The translations under genes were made by a program, and so were the position numbers. A DNA stretch of 64,000 bases from Candidatus Nitricoxidivorans perseverans (GTDB lineage: Bacteria > Pseudomonadota > Gammaproteobacteria > Burkholderiales > Rhodocyclaceae): assembly GCA_030246985.1 (NCBI GenBank), contig CP107246.1, positions 1,986,282-2,050,281 of the forward strand. The letters run 5' to 3'. Of this stretch, positions 32,998-42,215 are shown one piece after another. Below the pieces are notes generated by a model. That model was not told the origin of the DNA and did not search any database. It worked only from the letters and a program-made list of their open reading frames with translations. Numbering within the stretch: the stretch's first letter is position 1; each line of letters starts with the position of its first letter.

Positions 32998-33846
32998 GTG
33001 AGTCCCGTCAAATTCATCGTTGCCGTCGGTCTTCTGTTCGCGCTGTCGCTCGCGGCCGCGGACTCGCCGCCCCCGGCGCCGCCCTTGCTGTTGGCCGAGC
33101 GATATCAGGGCGGCGTCGACGTCCCGCAGTACTGGGCCAGCGAAAAGCTCGACGGCGTGCGCGCCCACTGGGACGGCGGGCAACTGCGCTTCCGCAGCGG
33201 CAACCCCGTTCCCGCGCCGCGATGGTTCGTTGCGACGCTGCCCACGCAGGCGCTCGACGGCGAACTGTGGCTGGGGCGCGGCACCTTCGAGCGGCTGTCG
33301 GGTATCGTCCGCCGCGCATCGCCCGACGACGCCGAATGGCGGGAGGTGCGGTTCATGGTGTTCGAGCTGCCGGGGTCGCCGGGTACCTTCACCGAGCGGC
33401 TGGAACGGATGCGCGCGGTCATCGGCCAGGCCAGCGTGCCTTGGCTTCAGACGGTCGAGCAGTTCCGCCTTGCCGACGACAAGGCGCTGAAGAAGAGGCT
33501 CGCCGAAGTCGTGCGAGCCGGCGGCGAGGGCCTGATGCTGCATCGCGCCGATGCCCTTTACGAAACCGGCCGATCGGCGGCACTGCTCAAGGTGACGCCC
33601 TGGCTGGATGATGAGGCGCGCGTGGTCGCCCATCTGCCCGGCAAGGGCAAATACGCCGGCATGACCGGCGCCCTGCAAGTCGAAATGCCCGACGGTCGCC
33701 GCTTCGCCCTCGGTACCGGCCTGACGGACGACCAGCGCCGCAACCCGCCGCCGGTCGGCACGCAGGTCACCTACCGCTATCGCGAACTCACCCGCAACGG
33801 CATCCCGCGCTTCGCCCGGTTCCTGCGGGTGCGGGAGCAGTTTTGA
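32998..33846 (+). CDS. ligE: Periplasmic ATP-dependent DNA ligase, LigE type
   Basis: A 282-residue protein with a GTG start and a signal peptide (FIVAVGLLFALSLAAADS), indicating export. The adenylation domain has the catalytic lysine in ASEKLDGVRAHWDG, then LDGELWLGRG and GGEGLMLHRADALYETGRSAALLKV; a short OB-like C-terminal part ends RFARFLRVREQF. Minimal periplasmic ligases of this kind are known in betaproteobacteria and have been linked to extracellular DNA or DNA uptake. It begins 20 bases after the ops site. Confidence 0.85.
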   Translation: MSPVKFIVAVGLLFALSLAAADSPPPAPPLLLAERYQGGVDVPQYWASEKLDGVRAHWDGGQLRFRSGNPVPAPRWFVATLPTQALDGELWLGRGTFERLSGIVRRASPDDAEWREVRFMVFELPGSPGTFTERLERMRAVIGQASVPWLQTVEQFRLADDKALKKRLAEVVRAGGEGLMLHRADALYETGRSAALLKVTPWLDDEARVVAHLPGKGKYAGMTGALQVEMPDGRRFALGTGLTDDQRRNPPPVGTQVTYRYRELTRNGIPRFARFLRVREQF

Positions 33847-33850
33847 CAGT

Positions 33851-33880
33851 TTGACATCAAACGCGTAGGGCGCGTACGAT
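33851..33880 (+). promoter_or_regulatory. Promoter of the ccd module
   Basis: A perfect TTGACA (33851-33856) is followed after 18 bases by TACGAT (33875-33880), immediately upstream of a palindrome and the ccdA start. Confidence 0.6.
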
Positions 33881-33882
33881 CA

Positions 33883-33900
33883 TGCGCATTAATATGCGCA
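33883..33900. promoter_or_regulatory. Operator candidate of the ccd module
   Basis: TGCGCAT (33883-33889) and ATGCGCA (33894-33900) form a perfect inverted repeat around TAAT. It lies between the -10 and the ribosome site, fitting autoregulation by CcdA (with CcdB when the toxin was intact). Confidence 0.55.
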
Positions 33901-33913
33901 CAGGAGGCGTGAC

Positions 33914-34165
33914 GTGCTGATTACCCCTGATTCGGCGGCCAGGAAAGGTCGTTTATCGCTTTCGATCAACCAGGATATTCTGGATCGCCTCGAACCCTAT
34001 AAGCAGCAGATCAATCTCTCGGCGCAGGCTGAGCAATTGTTTGCCAAAATGCTCGAGGGGCTTGAAAACCGCTCCTGGGCGGACCGCAATGCGGAGGCGC
34101 TTGCCGAGCATGGCCGCAACATCGCCGCCACGGGACTGGCGGGCGAAGAATTCGACAGGATTTGA
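33914..34165 (+). CDS. ccdA: CcdA-family antitoxin
   Basis: An 83-residue protein with a GTG start preceded by AGGAGG at seven bases. The N-terminal ribbon-helix-helix part is KGRLSLSINQDILDRLEPYKQQINLSAQAEQLFAKML; the C-terminal ENRSWADRNAEALAEHGRNIAATGLAGEEFDRI matches the CcdB-binding tail (W..N..AL...N..I...G). The gene is intact, but its toxin partner is split by an insertion sequence. Confidence 0.85.
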   Translation: MLITPDSAARKGRLSLSINQDILDRLEPYKQQINLSAQAEQLFAKMLEGLENRSWADRNAEALAEHGRNIAATGLAGEEFDRI

Positions 34166-34318
34166 CGGCCGGTGCAGTTTCACATTTATCCCAATCCGGG
34201 CGTGAAAAAGGCCGAGGTTCCCTATCTCGTTGCCGTGCAGAATGATCACATCACCAGCAGAACCGGGGCGACAGTCGTGATTCCATTGCGCGCCAACGCC
34301 CAGCCGGTCGAAATAATG

Positions 34319-35725
34319 GGCTCTTCCGGCAAATCCTACGGTAAATGAGATGACCGACATCCCTGAGATGGTGTATCCACGCGGGTTTTCCAGGACTCGG
34401 GTAGGTACAACATTATGGGAGCGGTCATCCCGGCGAAGATTTTGGGGCTTGAGGGGCAAGTGATCAAGAGCGTTGTATTCGATGAAGAGGGCGGTCGGGT
34501 GCGGGTCATCTGCAACCGTGACCGGCGCCGGCGGCCGGTGGATAGCCGCACGGGGCGGCGTGGGCAGGTCAATCGTCTGCTGCGGCGGACGGTGCGAGAC
34601 GTACCCATCGGCGGCTGGCCCTGCGAAGTCGAGATCGAGTACGCCGAGACCTTTCTGTCGCCCGGCCACGTGCGCGTGGAGCAACTGCCGTTTGTCTGCC
34701 CCAAGGCGCGGGTGACGAAACGCTTGGCGCGGCTGATCGCCGGCTTGGCCCGGCACATGCCGATCTCGGCGGTGGCGCGCCATTTCGGCCTGTCCTGGGA
34801 TTCGGTGAAAGCCATCGAATGCGCACACCTGGCGGAGACGATTCCAATTCCGCAGCCGCAAACCCTTGCCGGTATTCGTTACCTCGGCGTCGATGAAGTC
34901 GCCCGCGCCAAGGGACAGAGCTACTTCACCCTGGTCTATGACCTGTCGCCCGGCACCCATTACGGGCGCATCCTGTGGGTCAAGGAAGGGCGCGAGTCCG
35001 CCGTGCTGATCGAGTTCCTCGACGCCCTGTCGCAGGAGTGCGCTGCCGGCATCAAGGCCGTCGCGCTCGACATGGGGCCGGCCTACATCGCCGCCGTGCG
35101 CGAATCGCTGCCGCAGGCATCCATCGTCTTCGACCGCTTCCACGTCATGCAGATGTTCAACAAGGTGATCCGCGATTGCCGCCGCGCCGAGTTCAAGGCG
35201 GCCAAGACGCTGGGCGACCTCACCGGCCAGCAGGCGATCAAGGGCAGCCTGTGGCTGCTGCTCTCCAATCGCAGCACCCTCAAGGACACTGACCAGGGCC
35301 GGCTTGACCTGTTGCTGGCACAGAACCAACCGCTGGCTTCCCTCTACACGCTCAAGGAGCAGTTGCAGCGCCTGTGGCACCAGCCGGCCACACCGACGGA
35401 CATGGCCGAGCGCCTTGACGACTGGTGCGGCATGGCCAAGGCCGCCAAGATCACGGGCCTTGCCAAGTTCGTGAAGACCTTGCAGTCCCATCGTTCCGGC
35501 ATCTGCGCCTACGCCGCTCATCCGATCACCACTGCGCGACTGGAGGCCGGCAACGTCTCCATCGCCCTGCTGCGCCGCCGTGCCCGAGGCTTCCGCGATA
35601 TGGCGTATCTCAAGCTCAAGATCTTCCAGTTGAACACAGAGGACACGCCTTCGTTCCTCTATAACTGCATGCCGCCCGCATTACCGTCGGCACGCTTGTT
35701 TACCGTAGGAAATCCGTGAACAGCC
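34319..35725. mobile_element. ISL3-family insertion sequence (1407 bp)
   Basis: Terminal inverted repeats of 27 bases at 34319-34345 (starting GGCTCTTCCGGC) and 35699-35725 (complement starting GGCTGTTCACGG) match at 21 positions and share TCCTACGGTAAA. An 8-base target duplication AAATAATG flanks it (34311-34318 and 35726-35733), the expected size for ISL3. The element holds one transposase gene. Perfect target duplication and an intact transposase indicate recent insertion. Confidence 0.96.
34415..35719 (+). CDS. ISL3-family transposase
   Basis: A 434-residue transposase. An N-terminal zinc-binding/HTH region (~1-130) includes LPFVCPKARVTKRL and MPISAVARHFGLSWDSVKAIE; the DDE domain includes YLGVDEVARAKGQSYFTLVYD (first Asp), VALDMGPAYIAAV (second Asp) and DRFHVMQMFNKVIRDCRR. 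Its 3' end runs into the right inverted repeat, which encodes the last residues. Length and motifs are complete, so it is probably active. Confidence 0.93.
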   Translation: MGAVIPAKILGLEGQVIKSVVFDEEGGRVRVICNRDRRRRPVDSRTGRRGQVNRLLRRTVRDVPIGGWPCEVEIEYAETFLSPGHVRVEQLPFVCPKARVTKRLARLIAGLARHMPISAVARHFGLSWDSVKAIECAHLAETIPIPQPQTLAGIRYLGVDEVARAKGQSYFTLVYDLSPGTHYGRILWVKEGRESAVLIEFLDALSQECAAGIKAVALDMGPAYIAAVRESLPQASIVFDRFHVMQMFNKVIRDCRRAEFKAAKTLGDLTGQQAIKGSLWLLLSNRSTLKDTDQGRLDLLLAQNQPLASLYTLKEQLQRLWHQPATPTDMAERLDDWCGMAKAAKITGLAKFVKTLQSHRSGICAYAAHPITTARLEAGNVSIALLRRRARGFRDMAYLKLKIFQLNTEDTPSFLYNCMPPALPSARLFTVGNP

Positions 35726-35895
35726 AAATAATGGCGCCTCTGGTCGAAGTTCCTGGCAAAGGATTGTTCGTACTTTCTGCGGATGAGATTTTTGCCATCG
35801 ACGCCGCACGGCTCAAACACTTCGTCGGGACATTGAGCCCGGCCGACAGGGCCAAGATCAGGCCCGCGATCGACAAGGTGATCGGAGAGTACTGA

Positions 35896-36776
<881 letters not shown>

Positions 36777-36826
36777 GACTATAATTGCCGCGCCGCGATA
36801 TTGCGGACATCAATTCTGGAGAAATC

Positions 36827-37186
36827 ATGGACCTGAAAAGCATGGCAGTCGGCGAGCTGAAAAAGCTCAAGGCGAAAATAGAAAAGGAAATCGGCAATCG
36901 CGAGAATCAGCATAAGAACAAGGCGATGGGCGAGATCAAGGCGGTCGTCGCGAAATACGGGCTGAAGCTGGACGACATTGTCGGAAAGGCGCCCGCCGCA
37001 AAAAAACCTGCCGCAAAAAAGGTTCCGGGGAAAAAGGCCGCCGCAAAGTCCTCGAAAAAGATCCTCTACCGCCATCCCGAGAATTCCCAATTGACCTGGG
37101 GCGGCGGACGCGGCCGTCGACCGCAATGGATCAAGGACTGGGAAGCTGCCGGCAAAACCTTGGATGAGGTTCGGGTGAGCCAGTAA
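36827..37186 (+). CDS. H-NS family nucleoid protein
   Basis: A 119-residue protein. The N-terminal coiled coil (ELKKLKAKIEKEIGNRENQHKNKAMGE-like, residues ~9-45) serves dimerisation, a Lys/Ala/Pro-rich linker (AKKPAAKKVPGKKAAAK) follows, and the C-terminal DNA-binding domain has YRHPENSQLTWGGGRGRRPQWI, the H-NS minor-groove motif with an extra Gly. The ATG follows CTGGAGA. It sits between a pseudogene and toxin-antitoxin modules, typical of H-NS paralogues carried with foreign DNA that it may silence. Confidence 0.88.
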   Translation: MDLKSMAVGELKKLKAKIEKEIGNRENQHKNKAMGEIKAVVAKYGLKLDDIVGKAPAAKKPAAKKVPGKKAAAKSSKKILYRHPENSQLTWGGGRGRRPQWIKDWEAAGKTLDEVRVSQ

Positions 37187-37474
37187 TATCGGAGTTGTTT
37201 CTGGAATAATGCATTACCGATCCAAGCCGTGCTTGCCCTGCTGAAAGAACTCATCCTGGAGTCCCAGGAGTCCGAAATCGAACCGGGCACCGCGCGCCGC
37301 CTCTCTCGCCGAGGCCATGGGCGAACTCTGGGCCTGACCGCCGCCACCACCATCGTCACCCAGCATGAAGAAGAGCGCATCGACCTCGCGCAGGGCAGCA
37401 TCGACGATCCAGTCGGGCGCGTATCTGGGCGAGGACGACATCGTGCGGTTCGAGGGTCACTATGGAAGGTACGC
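37187..37474. other. No confident gene; possible gene remnants
   Basis: This GC-rich stretch between the H-NS gene and the next toxin-antitoxin promoter has no convincing gene. A short reading at 37365-37478 (MKKSASTSRRAAST, ending EDDIVRFEGHYGRYA) looks more protein-like than its surroundings and could be the tail of a lost gene. The opposite strand has a 75-codon reading without family features. Confidence 0.4.
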
Positions 37475-37517
37475 TTGACGATGACCACCTCAATGACTAT
37501 AGTCACAAAACTGGTCA
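37475..37517 (+). promoter_or_regulatory. Promoter with nested palindromic operator
   Basis: TTGACG (37475-37480), a 17-base spacer and TATAGT (37498-37503) form a strong promoter. A perfect palindrome TGACTATAGTCA (37494-37505) covers the -10, and outer arms TGACCA (37482-37487) and TGGTCA (37512-37517) share exactly the same centre. Binding of the antitoxin here would occlude RNA polymerase. The antitoxin ATG is at 37534. Confidence 0.65.
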
Positions 37518-37533
37518 TTAAAGGAGAAGGCGC

Positions 37534-37764
37534 ATGCAAACCATCCAGGCCTCCGAATTCAAGGCCAAATGCCTTGCCCTCATGGATACCGTCGCCAGCA
37601 CCGGCGAGTCATGGGTTGTTACCAAGAATGGCAAGCCGGTTGCAGAACTGCGCCCGTACTCGGGGGGGCGTGTCGAATCACCCTTCGGCCTTCATCCGAA
37701 ACTGGAAATCCATGGCGATGTGATTGCCCCGCTTGAGGACGATCTCTGGAAAATGTCGGCGTGA
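37534..37764 (+). CDS. Type II antitoxin, Phd/YefM family
   Basis: A 76-residue protein starting MQTIQASEFKAKCLALMDTVASTGESWVVTKNGKPVAELRP, a clear Phd/YefM DNA-binding domain; the remaining ~30 residues form the toxin-binding tail. AAGGAGA precedes the ATG. It overlaps the PIN toxin by GTGA and probably represses the strong promoter at 37475. Confidence 0.87.
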   Translation: MQTIQASEFKAKCLALMDTVASTGESWVVTKNGKPVAELRPYSGGRVESPFGLHPKLEIHGDVIAPLEDDLWKMSA

Positions 37765-38162
37765 TTCTCGACACCCATACCCTGCTATGGATGGATCGCG
37801 ACGACGCGGCACTGAGCCCGGAATCGCGCCGCCAGATCGAAATCGCCTGGCGTACCGGCCGAGTGGCGGTAAGCGCGATCAGCTTCTGGGAGGCGGCCAT
37901 GCTGGCGGAGCGGGAAAGGATCACCCTGCCCGTGCCGGCGGAACGATGGCGGGCGGACTGGCTCCAGGCCGGCCTGATTGAAATTCCGCTCGACGGCCGC
38001 ATTGCCCTGCTGTCATGCCGACTGGAGAATTTTCATCGCGATCCCGCCGATCGATTCATTGTGGCAACCGCCATTGACCGGAACGTTCCCTTGATGACGG
38101 CCGACCAGAAGATTCTCGATTGGGCAGGGAACCTGGATCGCCTGGATGCGAGGGGCCGGTGA
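37761..38162 (+). CDS. VapC-type PIN-domain toxin
   Basis: A 133-residue protein with a GTG start. The PIN active site is visible: ILDTHTLLWMD (first Asp), SAISFWEAAML (Glu), DPADRFIVATAI (Asp) and LMTADQKILDW (Asp). This DTHTLLW subgroup is usually paired with Phd-type antitoxins, as here. It should cut specific RNAs when free of the antitoxin. Confidence 0.9.
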   Translation: MILDTHTLLWMDRDDAALSPESRRQIEIAWRTGRVAVSAISFWEAAMLAERERITLPVPAERWRADWLQAGLIEIPLDGRIALLSCRLENFHRDPADRFIVATAIDRNVPLMTADQKILDWAGNLDRLDARGR

Positions 38163-38288
38163 GGCTTTATCCGTGAATATTCTTCACATACCGCAGAGAT
38201 TTCACGCATAAATACTGCGTGTAATGACGGCCACTCTTCCTGGAAGACGAAATGTCGAGGAAATCTCATTTCTGGAAGTGGGTCACTA

Positions 38289-38316
38289 TTGGACAGGATG
38301 GCGTCGCTTGTACTAA
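38289..38316 (+). promoter_or_regulatory. Possible promoter of the tacAT-like module
   Basis: TTGGAC (38289-38294) and TACTAA (38311-38316) are separated by 16 bases. An inverted pair TGTAC (38309-38313) and GTACA (38330-38334) spans the region downstream and could be the antitoxin operator. The antitoxin ATG is at 38353. Confidence 0.35.
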
Positions 38317-38352
38317 CATCGAGGCATTCGTACATTTAGACGGAGTCCCATC

Positions 38353-38640
38353 ATGCCTGTTGCCATCGCAAGTACCCGCTCCTCCCGTCTTGGCCTGCGT
38401 GCCACGCCCGAGCAAGAGACGGTGCTCCGCCGTGCTGCCGAAGTGGCCCACAAGTCATTGACCGACTTCATTCTTGACGCCGCATATCAAGCCGCAGAAC
38501 AGACCTTGCTCGACCAACGCTTGTTCATGGTTTCCGGCAGTCAATATCAGGCACTCCTGGAGATGCTGGATCGTCCGGAATCCGATAACCCGGGTCTGGC
38601 CGATTTGTATTCACGGCGGCCGGTTTGGGTCAGTAAATGA
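38353..38640 (+). CDS. DUF1778 (TacA-like) antitoxin
   Basis: A 95-residue protein. SSRLGLRATPEQETVLRRAAEVAHKSLTDFILDAAYQAAEQTLLDQRLF is the DUF1778 ribbon-helix-helix plus helix, and the C-terminal SGSQYQALLEMLDRPESDNPGLADL is the toxin-masking tail. It overlaps the GNAT gene by ATGA. It should neutralise the acetyltransferase and autoregulate. Confidence 0.87.
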   Translation: MPVAIASTRSSRLGLRATPEQETVLRRAAEVAHKSLTDFILDAAYQAAEQTLLDQRLFMVSGSQYQALLEMLDRPESDNPGLADLYSRRPVWVSK

Positions 38641-39158
38641 GTTTATCAGCACCCCAGCCGCTGGATGCATTGCATCGCCTGGAAGAATTCGATTGCGGAA
38701 AGCCGGCCCTCACGGACTGGCTGCTACATCACGCGCACCAGGCGCAAGGCAGCGGTTCGGCGAGAACCTTTGTGGCCTGTGACAAGGATCGTGTTGCCGG
38801 GTACTACAGTTTGACCGTTGGGCAGATCGACACACTGGAAGCCCCTGAACGGATTCGCCGCGGCATGGGGCAGTACCCAATCCCGCTGGTCATTTTGGCC
38901 AGGCTCGCCGTTGATCTGGAATACCAGAAACGGGGTCTGGGTCTCAGTTTGCTGCAGGATGCCATCACGCGCACGGTCACTATCGCCGAACAGACCGGAA
39001 TTCGGGCGCTGCTGACCCATCCCATCGACGCTGAGGCCGATGCGTTTTATCGCTGTTTCGGTTTCGAACCCACGCCTGCGCATGATCGGCAACTGATTCT
39101 GCTGTTGAAGGACGCGCGACGCTTCATGCGAGCGCGAAGCCAAACCCGGCAGAGCTGA
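38637..39158 (+). CDS. GNAT-family toxin (TacT-like)
   Basis: A 173-residue GNAT protein. The N-terminal DALHRLEEFDCGKPALTDWLLHHAHQAQGSGSARTFVA and VAGYYSLTVGQI are typical of TacT/AtaT-type toxins; acetyl-CoA binding is at LARLAVDLEYQKRGLGLSLLQDAI; the catalytic Tyr is in EADAFYRCFGFEPTP. Such toxins acetylate aminoacyl-tRNA and block translation. It forms a two-gene module with the DUF1778 antitoxin. Confidence 0.88.
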   Translation: MSLSAPQPLDALHRLEEFDCGKPALTDWLLHHAHQAQGSGSARTFVACDKDRVAGYYSLTVGQIDTLEAPERIRRGMGQYPIPLVILARLAVDLEYQKRGLGLSLLQDAITRTVTIAEQTGIRALLTHPIDAEADAFYRCFGFEPTPAHDRQLILLLKDARRFMRARSQTRQS

Positions 39159-39433
39159 CCGCGATGCGACAGACGCTGGCGTGCTTGAGAACGCCATCTC
39201 ATGCTATGGAACCCCGGACAGTTGCCTCCAGACTGGGCCATCGAACGCATGACCGACAAACACTCATCTCGGCCATCTGGAAGAAGAAATTCCGGGGGAA
39301 GCTCCCTGAGACAAAACCCGAAAGACTGCCCCGCCTGCAGCCGTTCAAATCGACACCACCCATCATCGCCTCAAATCCCGCACCAGTTCTGGCTCTCCAG
39401 TTCATGGGATACGTTTTTACCGGACACTACTGA
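39159..39433. other. Intergenic stretch before the glycan cluster, no gene seen
   Basis: About 275 bases between the GNAT toxin and the reductase gene have no supported coding sequence. Short readings on the plus strand lack ribosome sites and family features. Any promoter for the 22-kb glycan run should lie here, but I could not fix a convincing -35/-10 pair, and there is no ops sequence. Confidence 0.4.
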
Positions 39434-40378
39434 GTGAATAGCGCAATTTCATCGGGCCAGCGGGTACTCATCACGGGCGGAACGGGGTTACTCGGCCTGA
39501 ATTGGGCTTGTGCGATCCGCGATACGCACGAAGTGTTTCTCGGAACGCACCGGCGGCAGGTCTCCCTGCGCGGAACCCGTAGCGTGGCGCTCGATCTCGA
39601 CGATCCCTCCCGACTGACGCGCCAGATCGAGCAACTGGCGCCGCGGTTGATCGTCCACACGGCCGGCCTCGCCAGCGTCGACCTGTGCGAAAAGGAACCC
39701 GAATACGCACGCAAGGTCAATGCCGACTACTCGCTCAATATCGCACACGCCGCGGCACGGGTCGGAGCCGGCCTGATCCATGTCTCCACCGATCACCTCT
39801 TCGAGGGCGGCAGGAGCCTGTACCGGGAGGAGGACACGCCGTCCCCTCTCAACAAGTATGGCGAAACCAAGCTTCTTGCCGAGCAGTTCGTCGCCGAGGC
39901 CCATCCCGGCGCCCTCATCGTCCGCACCAACTTCTTCGGATGGGGCCATGCCTTCCGGCAGTCGTTCAGCGACTGGATCCTCGCGAACCTGTCGGGCGGG
40001 CAGCCGATATCGATGTTCGACGACGTATTCTTCTCGCCGATCCTGGCCGACAGGCTTACCCTGGCGGCCCACCGGCTGGCCGAGCAGGGCGCCTGCGGCA
40101 TCTACAACATCGTCGGCGACGAGCGGATATCGAAATACGAATTCGCCCTGCGGCTGGCCGACCGTTACGGCTTCTCCCGGGAGCCGATCCGCCGCGGCAG
40201 CATTGCCGACGCAAACTTGCCGACCAGGCGTCCGCACGACATGTCGCTGGACAACTCGAAGGCGCGCGAGTCGCTTGCCGGAAGTCTGGGAACCATCGCG
40301 GATTTCCTCGGCGAACTGGAGCGGCAGGAAAAGGCCGGGCGCAGGGCGGAAGTGTTCGCCGCTGTGAGCGGCGAGTGA
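39434..40378 (+). CDS. RmlD-like sugar-nucleotide reductase/epimerase
   Basis: A 314-residue SDR with a GTG start. VLITGGTGLLGLNWA is the NAD(P) site, HTAGLASVDLCEKEPEYARKVN and HVSTDHLFEGG match the RmlD subgroup, and SPLNKYGETKLLAEQF holds the catalytic YxxxK. RmlD reduces dTDP-4-keto-rhamnose; without RmlA/B/C nearby the substrate may be another 4-keto sugar. It opens a co-directional run reaching 61309. Confidence 0.82.
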   Translation: MNSAISSGQRVLITGGTGLLGLNWACAIRDTHEVFLGTHRRQVSLRGTRSVALDLDDPSRLTRQIEQLAPRLIVHTAGLASVDLCEKEPEYARKVNADYSLNIAHAAARVGAGLIHVSTDHLFEGGRSLYREEDTPSPLNKYGETKLLAEQFVAEAHPGALIVRTNFFGWGHAFRQSFSDWILANLSGGQPISMFDDVFFSPILADRLTLAAHRLAEQGACGIYNIVGDERISKYEFALRLADRYGFSREPIRRGSIADANLPTRRPHDMSLDNSKARESLAGSLGTIADFLGELERQEKAGRRAEVFAAVSGE

Positions 40379-40382
40379 CGCC

Positions 40383-42215
40383 ATGAGGGATTTCCGCGCG
40401 ATGCTGGCCAACGTGCTCTCCCTGCTCACCAGCGAGGAGAGATCGCAGGCGCGAAGACTGATTTTCCTGATGGTGATCGGGGGGGGGCTGGAGGTTGTTG
40501 GCGTCGGGCTGATATTGCCTTTCATCGGCATACTGGCCACGCCCGAGATCGTTACCGAGAACCCCACGCTGGCATGGGCCTATGCACGGAGCGGCTTGTC
40601 GTCGCCGAACGCTTTCCTGATGCTGGCCGGGATCATCCTGCTCGGCTTTTATGTCGCGAAGAACTCGTACCTTGCCCTGCTGTATTCCCTTCAGTACCGG
40701 TTCGTATTCGACGGACAGGCGGCGTTGTCGGGACGTCTGCTGGAAGCGTATCTGCGCGGACCCTACGAAGCGCATCTCGAGCGGAACTCTGCCGAGACCC
40801 TGAAGAACTTCACGACGGAGATCGGCGCCCTGTTTACCGGCATCGTGACGCCCGTGCTGACGCTGGTATCCGAGGGCGTTGCGCTTTCCATGATCGCGGC
40901 CTTCCTCCTTTACATGGAGCCGCTGGTGACCGCCGTCTCGGCGGCCTCAATGGCGCTGCTTGCAGGGATCGCCTATCTTCTCTTCCGCCGCCCCCTGGCG
41001 ACGAGCGGCCGGCGGCGGGCGGACAACAGCGGGTTGCGGCTCAAGATTGCTGCGGAATCTCTCGGGGCAGCCAAGGAGATCAAGCTCTTGGGCCGGGAAG
41101 TGTTCTTCCTCGGGAAATTCCGCCACAGCAGTGAAGAATACGCGAACGGATCCTGCGTCTATTCGACGCTGCACCAGATGCCGCGGCTGTTCGTCGAGGC
41201 GCTGGCGATCGCCATCATGATGGTGATCGTCCTCGTTCTGCTTTCCCAGGGCCGCGACCTGCGTGAAGCCATTCCTGTGCTTGTGCTGTTCGCAATGGCC
41301 GCCCTGCGGATGCTGCCCTCCATCACGAGGATATTCGGGGTGTTCGCGAGCATACGATTCCACCTTCCCGCCCTCACCAGCGTGCTGCATGGAATGTCGC
41401 CCCACTATTCCATCCGGCAGCATTCGCACGCACGGGACGGGCAGGATGCCCGGCCCGAAACCATGGTGGTGACCGATTCCATCGTGCTGGAAGGCGTCAG
41501 CTATGCGTATCACGGGAAGTCACGGCCGGCGATCGACGATGTATCCCTGACGATCCGGCAGGGCGAGTCCATAGCGTTCGTGGGTTATTCCGGTGCCGGG
41601 AAGACGACCATGGTCGACCTCATCCTGGGATTGCTTGCCCCTCGGGCGGGGACGATCAGGGTCGATGGCCGCGATATCAGGACCTGCCTCGGCGGGTGGC
41701 AAAGATCGGTGGGGTATGTGCCCCAGCAATTCTTCCTGTCCGACGACACGATCCGGCGCAACATCGCTTTCGGCATTCCGGATGACGACATCGACGATGA
41801 TGCCGTCGGAACCGCCCTGCACGAGGCGAAGCTCGACCGCTTCGTCGCCGAGCTTCCTCGCGGCCTCGACACCGTCGTCGGCGAAAAAGGGGTGCGCATC
41901 TCCGGAGGGGAACGGCAGCGGATTGCCATCGCCCGTGCGCTGTACGAGCGGCCGCGCGTGCTTATATTCGACGAAGCGACCGCCTCGCTCGACACGAGGA
42001 CCGAGCAGGAACTGTCCAGCCTGATTTCCGGATTGAAGGGCGACAAGACAATGATCTTCGTCGCCCACAGGCTGAGCACCATCAGGAACTGCGACCGGAT
42101 CTACTTCATGAGGAACGGCCGGATACTGGCTTCTGGAAATTACGGCGAACTCCTGCGCGACTGCGAGGAGTTCCAGTCCCTGGCCCGCGAATTGCCATCC
42201 GGAGAGAGGGCGTGA
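40383..42215 (+). CDS. ABC transporter, flippase type (PglK/MsbA-like)
   Basis: A 610-residue half-transporter. Six membrane segments (~25-320) precede the ATPase domain, with Walker A GYSGAGKTTM, a Q-loop at GYVPQQFFLSDDTI, signature ISGGERQRIAIARAL, Walker B RVLIFDEATASLD and the His in FVAHRLST. The TLKNFTTEI and EIKLLGREVFFLGKF segments favour the PglK (lipid-linked oligosaccharide flippase) branch over lipid A export. It probably flips the product of this cluster. It overlaps the GT2 gene by GTGA. Confidence 0.88.
   Translation: MRDFRAMLANVLSLLTSEERSQARRLIFLMVIGGGLEVVGVGLILPFIGILATPEIVTENPTLAWAYARSGLSSPNAFLMLAGIILLGFYVAKNSYLALLYSLQYRFVFDGQAALSGRLLEAYLRGPYEAHLERNSAETLKNFTTEIGALFTGIVTPVLTLVSEGVALSMIAAFLLYMEPLVTAVSAASMALLAGIAYLLFRRPLATSGRRRADNSGLRLKIAAESLGAAKEIKLLGREVFFLGKFRHSSEEYANGSCVYSTLHQMPRLFVEALAIAIMMVIVLVLLSQGRDLREAIPVLVLFAMAALRMLPSITRIFGVFASIRFHLPALTSVLHGMSPHYSIRQHSHARDGQDARPETMVVTDSIVLEGVSYAYHGKSRPAIDDVSLTIRQGESIAFVGYSGAGKTTMVDLILGLLAPRAGTIRVDGRDIRTCLGGWQRSVGYVPQQFFLSDDTIRRNIAFGIPDDDIDDDAVGTALHEAKLDRFVAELPRGLDTVVGEKGVRISGGERQRIAIARALYERPRVLIFDEATASLDTRTEQELSSLISGLKGDKTMIFVAHRLSTIRNCDRIYFMRNGRILASGNYGELLRDCEEFQSLARELPSGERA

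Larger units (their letters stand above)
34172..35895 (+). pseudogene. ccdB: ccdB toxin gene interrupted by an ISL3-family element
   Basis: The 5' part (34172-34318, GTG start) reads VQFHIYPNPGVKKAEVPYLVAVQ, then TGATVVIPLRANAQPVEIM, clearly CcdB. The reading resumes at 35734 as [23 protein letters not shown] and ends at 35895 with VIGEY. Removing the element and one copy of the 8-base duplication restores a 102-residue CcdB in one frame with no other lesion. As it stands a 58-residue truncated product would be made, lacking the C-terminal helix through which CcdB contacts gyrase and CcdA. Confidence 0.93.

Noticed and set aside
37214-37441. 75-codon minus-strand reading between hns and the Phd antitoxin gene
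   Set aside because: No ribosome site, Gly-rich run in the middle and no recognisable fold; left as non-coding or remnant DNA.
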